NCBI GenBank assembly: GCA_001828295.1
Contig: MHYI01000186.1
Span: 1-9,366, forward strand
Direction: 5' to 3'
Origin: Planctomycetes bacterium RBG_16_41_13
GTDB lineage: Bacteria > Planctomycetota > Brocadiia > Brocadiales > Brocadiaceae
DNA length: 9,366 nucleotides
Part shown: piece after piece, positions 7,038 to 9,366 of the stretch
Layout of the letters: every line of letters starts with the position of its first letter
Position numbering within the stretch: the stretch's first letter is position 1
The notes under the pieces: generated by a model
Databases searched by the model: none
The model's input: only the letters and a program-made list of their open reading frames with translations
Told to the model about the DNA's origin: nothing
Translations under genes and position numbers: made by a program

Positions 7038-7811
7038 ATGAGAAGTATTGCATTGCTCAATCAGAAGGGGGGGGTAGGGAAAACTACTACAACGGCGAAC
7101 TTGGGCGCATGTCTTGCGGCATTAGGGAGAAGGGTGCTGGCTATCGACATGGATCCCCAGGCTAATTTAAGCGTGCATCTTGGAGTGGATATTCATAATT
7201 TACAAAATTCGGTGTATAGTCTAATCATGGGGAATTGTAGTCCTTCGGAGGTGATTTTGCACACGGCAAATATTGGCCTTGATATTATCCCCTCTACGAT
7301 AGACCTCTCCGGGGCCGAGATTGAATTGGTTGGCATTGTTGGAAGAGAAACCGTTCTGAAAGAATATTTAGGGGACTCAATAAATACGTATGATTATGTG
7401 CTTATTGATTGTCCTCCTTCACTTGGGTTATTGACAATCAATGTTATGACGTTTGTGAATGAATTGTTCATTCCAGTACAAACTGAATTTTTTGCATTGC
7501 AGGGAGTAAGAAAATTACTTGATACGTATGAGATTGTGAAAAAACGATTAAATCACAATCTGGAGATTACCGGTGTCATTCTTTGTATGTATTCAAGTCG
7601 CGCTCGACTTTGTAACGAGGTGGTGGAAAAGATTAGAGAATATTTTGACGAGAAAGTTTTTGACACGATTGTAAGAAAAAATATTAAACTTTCGGAATCT
7701 CCCAGCCATGGAAAGCCGGTTATTACATATGCACCCGATTCGCATGGATCCGAAGATTATATGTCTCTTGCAAAAGAGGTTGTAAAAAGGGAAAACAATC
7801 ATAGACACTAA
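7038..7811 (+). CDS. ParA/Soj-family ATPase (orphan, no ParB adjacent)
   Basis: Product of 257 residues, the usual length of small Soj-type ParA proteins without an N-terminal HTH. It has the deviant Walker A KGGVGKTT (10-17, signature Lys10), the A' region VLAIDMDPQANLS (33-45), Walker B VLIDCPPSLG (121-130), the FFALQG segment (151-156) and the C-terminal KLSESPSHGKPV stretch (217-228). The family dimerises on ATP, binds DNA nonspecifically and forms gradients that position plasmids, chromosomes or protein cargo. No ParB or parS-like repeat is seen. The next gene encodes a membrane protein with a short basic N-terminal motif, so this ATPase may position a protein complex rather than DNA. 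Walker A contains a run of eight G (7067-7074), with the frame intact. Transcription probably comes from the long upstream noncoding region. Confidence 0.92.
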   Translation: MRSIALLNQKGGVGKTTTTANLGACLAALGRRVLAIDMDPQANLSVHLGVDIHNLQNSVYSLIMGNCSPSEVILHTANIGLDIIPSTIDLSGAEIELVGIVGRETVLKEYLGDSINTYDYVLIDCPPSLGLLTINVMTFVNELFIPVQTEFFALQGVRKLLDTYEIVKKRLNHNLEITGVILCMYSSRARLCNEVVEKIREYFDEKVFDTIVRKNIKLSESPSHGKPVITYAPDSHGSEDYMSLAKEVVKRENNHRH

Positions 7812-7910
7812 GAAATAGTATTATCCGTATGTTTAAACTTCTCGATAGTTTGTTTTAGGGCTGATTTTCAATAGTGCAGATTTATTTTTGTAGAAGAAGA
7901 TTTGTTCGTT

Positions 7911-7939
7911 TTCCGGTAAAAGCGATCCTTCCTTATAAT
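7911..7939 (+). promoter_or_regulatory. Candidate promoter of the DPLAW-motif membrane protein
   Basis: A perfect TATAAT (7934-7939) lies 17 bases after a poor -35 (TTCCGG, 7911-7916). A start near 7946 would leave a leader of about 43 bases. The 177-base gap after the ParA gene leaves room for separate transcription, although readthrough from ParA is equally possible. Confidence 0.35.
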
Positions 7940-7988
7940 ATTGTGCATGAGGGTTGCAGTTATTACACCGAAAATTTCGAGGTAAAAG

Positions 7989-8594
7989 ATGAAAAAGAAA
8001 AATGTACTCGGGCATGATCCCCTGGCCTGGATGAATTTGGGACGGGAAAGGAAACCGCCGTTGCCTGAAGGCGTCAAAGAGGAAGATAAAACCGTTGTAA
8101 AAAACAATCAACAAAAAGTGCAGGATGCTGCAAAACAACAATCTTTCCCATTGCTGAAGGAGGATGAAGATATTAGTATTTCAAAGGGTAATCAAGCGGA
8201 AAGGGTTTTTAATGTTATCACCGGCAGTAACGAGCCTCCCCCGAAGCCAAAAGTCGTAATTGGCCGTTTGTATGAAGAAATATCTAAAAAAACCGCAACT
8301 ACCATTCCACCAAGTAACGAGGTGATAGCAGCACCGGGCGCGGCAAATAGGTTTCAAAAAACAGAACCACCTTCCCCAGGCTATGATACTGTAAAGACAG
8401 GTATGGGCATGCCGTCAATGGCAAATAAATTACCGGCTACTGGTTCTGGAATACAGTTTTCTACGTATCTTATCGTTGCATACACGGTATTGTTGCTTAT
8501 TCTGGGATATTTTGTGTATACGGACTTCTCGAAGCGCACAAATAGACTGGAGGCAAAAATATATGCAATAGAGAGGGTCTTACGTTTAAGATAA
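7989..8594 (+). CDS. Single-span membrane protein with N-terminal GHDPLAWM motif, candidate ParA partner
   Basis: Product of 201 residues that I cannot place in a named family. The N-terminus has MKKK, then GHDPLAWM (8-15) and a basic stretch (GRERKPP). A long hydrophilic, proline- and glutamine-rich region (about 25-155) looks disordered. One membrane span (about 158-178, STYLIVAYTVLLLILGYFVY) is followed by a short helical tail (LEAKIYAIERVLRLR). There is no signal peptide, so the long N-terminal part is probably cytoplasmic with the tail outside, though positive charge on both sides leaves topology uncertain. GAGG lies six bases before the ATG. It follows the ParA gene by 177 bases. ParA ATPases are commonly triggered by a short basic N-terminal peptide of a partner protein, and this layout would fit a membrane-tethered partner. 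That role is inference. Confidence 0.8.
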   Translation: MKKKNVLGHDPLAWMNLGRERKPPLPEGVKEEDKTVVKNNQQKVQDAAKQQSFPLLKEDEDISISKGNQAERVFNVITGSNEPPPKPKVVIGRLYEEISKKTATTIPPSNEVIAAPGAANRFQKTEPPSPGYDTVKTGMGMPSMANKLPATGSGIQFSTYLIVAYTVLLLILGYFVYTDFSKRTNRLEAKIYAIERVLRLR

Positions 8595-8652
8595 GAGCGG
8601 GAAAATGCGGACAGGTTTTTTGAAAATGGCAACAAGGGATGATATTTTGTTT

Positions 8653-8698
8653 CTGAAAAATTTATGCTTAATACCTTGCATACTGTTTTCAGCTTTTT
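8653..8698 (+). terminator. Candidate terminator between convergent genes
   Basis: CTGAAAA (8653-8659) pairs with TTTTCAG (8686-8692), with an inner ATGC/GCAT stem (8664-8667 and 8678-8681). A five-T run (8694-8698) follows on the plus strand. The stem is AT-rich and has an internal loop, so it would be weak. It lies about 60 bases after the stop of the membrane protein gene and overlaps the end of the biotin ligase gene. Confidence 0.35.
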
Positions 8699-9366
8699 AT
8701 TGTAGCGTGCTCACCCCGGAATATCTTCGTACCTCCATCCTGTAGTTTTAACATTAACCCGCCGTTATAGGATATTCCGATTACTTTGCCGGAATATTCC
8801 TTTCCATTGTCAGTGATTATCAGATCCTTTCCCACCGTGACACAATATTCTTTCCACTTTTCAGTAATATATTTAAAGTGTTCGTCCCGAAGAATTAAAT
8901 ACCACTTATCGATATATTGTAGCAATGTTCTGGCGAAAAATATGCGGTTAACGTATTCTTTTTTTTCTATCGCAATTGATGTTGGAAGTATACGCATTTT
9001 TTGTGGCAATTCGGTTTCTGTTGTGTTGATATTTATGCCGATCCCTATTAAAAATATGGGCTGTTTTTTGTGATTCTTTTCCATTGTTACCAGTATCCCC
9101 CCCCATTTCTTTCCTCCAATTAACAGGTCGTTTGGCCATTTGATTTCCGCTTGTAATAGGAAGGATTCACGAACCATTTCCGTTATTGCCACCGCTATTG
9201 TGCCTATTAACAGACATAAATTGTCAGGTTTCATAGTATATTTGAGCAGAATGGTAAGGAGCAAGCCCTTGTATTTTGGGCAAAACCAGATATGGTTTGA
9301 ACGGCCCCTGCCGTTCGTCTGTTCTTCGGCAAAAATGGTAGTGCCGTTTTTAAAATCTGTTTGTAT
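8689..9366 (-). CDS. birA: Biotin-[acetyl-CoA-carboxylase] ligase, 5' end beyond the right edge
   Basis: The frame is open to the window edge, so 225 C-terminal residues are visible and the true start is outside. It joins biotin, as biotinyl-AMP, to a lysine of carboxylase carrier proteins in the cytoplasm. Numbering from the edge, the visible motifs are AEEQTNGRGR (13-22, biotinyl-AMP loop), KWPND (76-80), KKWGGILVT (86-94, with the presumed catalytic Lys87) and GIGINI (108-113). The C-terminal small domain follows (about 188-222, YSGKVIGISYNGG and FRGEH). These match the BirA catalytic and C-terminal domains in order. Whether an N-terminal HTH repressor domain is present cannot be told. A run of eight G on the coding strand (9104-9097) falls in the KWGG motif, with the frame intact. 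It converges on the membrane protein gene with a 94-base gap. Confidence 0.92.
   Translation of the reverse strand: MQTDFKNGTTIFAEEQTNGRGRSNHIWFCPKYKGLLLTILLKYTMKPDNLCLLIGTIAVAITEMVRESFLLQAEIKWPNDLLIGGKKWGGILVTMEKNHKKQPIFLIGIGININTTETELPQKMRILPTSIAIEKKEYVNRIFFARTLLQYIDKWYLILRDEHFKYITEKWKEYCVTVGKDLIITDNGKEYSGKVIGISYNGGLMLKLQDGGTKIFRGEHATIKS

Noticed and set aside
7969..7979. CGAAA-A-TTTCG inverted repeat touching the ribosome binding site of the DPLAW-motif gene
   Set aside because: A five-base stem with a one-base loop cannot form a stable hairpin; likely chance.
8605..8745. Plus-strand 46-residue ORF with a hydrophobic centre
   Set aside because: The ribosome binding site is poor and its second half lies antisense to the conserved end of birA; probably chance.
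9240..9264. Internal TTG or ATG near here as the start of the biotin ligase
   Set aside because: The frame stays open to the window edge and encodes the AEEQTNGRGR biotin-binding motif upstream, so the start lies outside the window.

Overview
The window is AT-rich bacterial DNA carrying seven protein genes that can be supported, plus the first codons of an eighth at the left edge. The content suggests a Gram-negative, probably anaerobic bacterium. It has two tetratricopeptide (TPR) lipoproteins, a Cache-type two-component sensor, and a radical SAM/SPASM enzyme of the heme-synthesis type (AhbC/AhbD/NirJ-like) with protochlorophyllide-reductase-like tail domains. Such a mix would suit an anammox planctomycete or a deltaproteobacterium/Nitrospirota-type genome. 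This is inference from gene content and base composition, and nothing here fixes the taxon.

Left part (1-4133, minus strand): three genes run in the order radical SAM enzyme, sensor histidine kinase, response regulator. The gaps are 79 and 33 bases, so they could form one transcript. The response regulator is cut by the window edge after 18 codons and starts with TTG behind a good ribosome binding site. A 392-base noncoding stretch separates this group from the next gene, which is divergent, and holds candidate promoters for both directions and a palindrome.

Middle part (4544-6412): two TPR lipoproteins of similar design face each other on opposite strands. Between them lies a short gene for a coiled-coil protein, downstream of the second lipoprotein on the same strand. 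They look like outer-membrane or periplasmic scaffold proteins.

Right part (6413-9366): after 625 bases without a gene comes a ParA/Soj-type ATPase with no ParB. It is followed by a proline-rich, single-span membrane protein with a conspicuous N-terminal GHDPLAWM motif. The pair looks like a ParA-type positioning module with a membrane-tethered partner. A biotin-protein ligase (BirA) converges on it from the right and runs off the window.

The most interesting parts are the radical SAM enzyme with three tandem tail domains linked to a two-component system, and the orphan ParA with its DPLAW-motif membrane partner.
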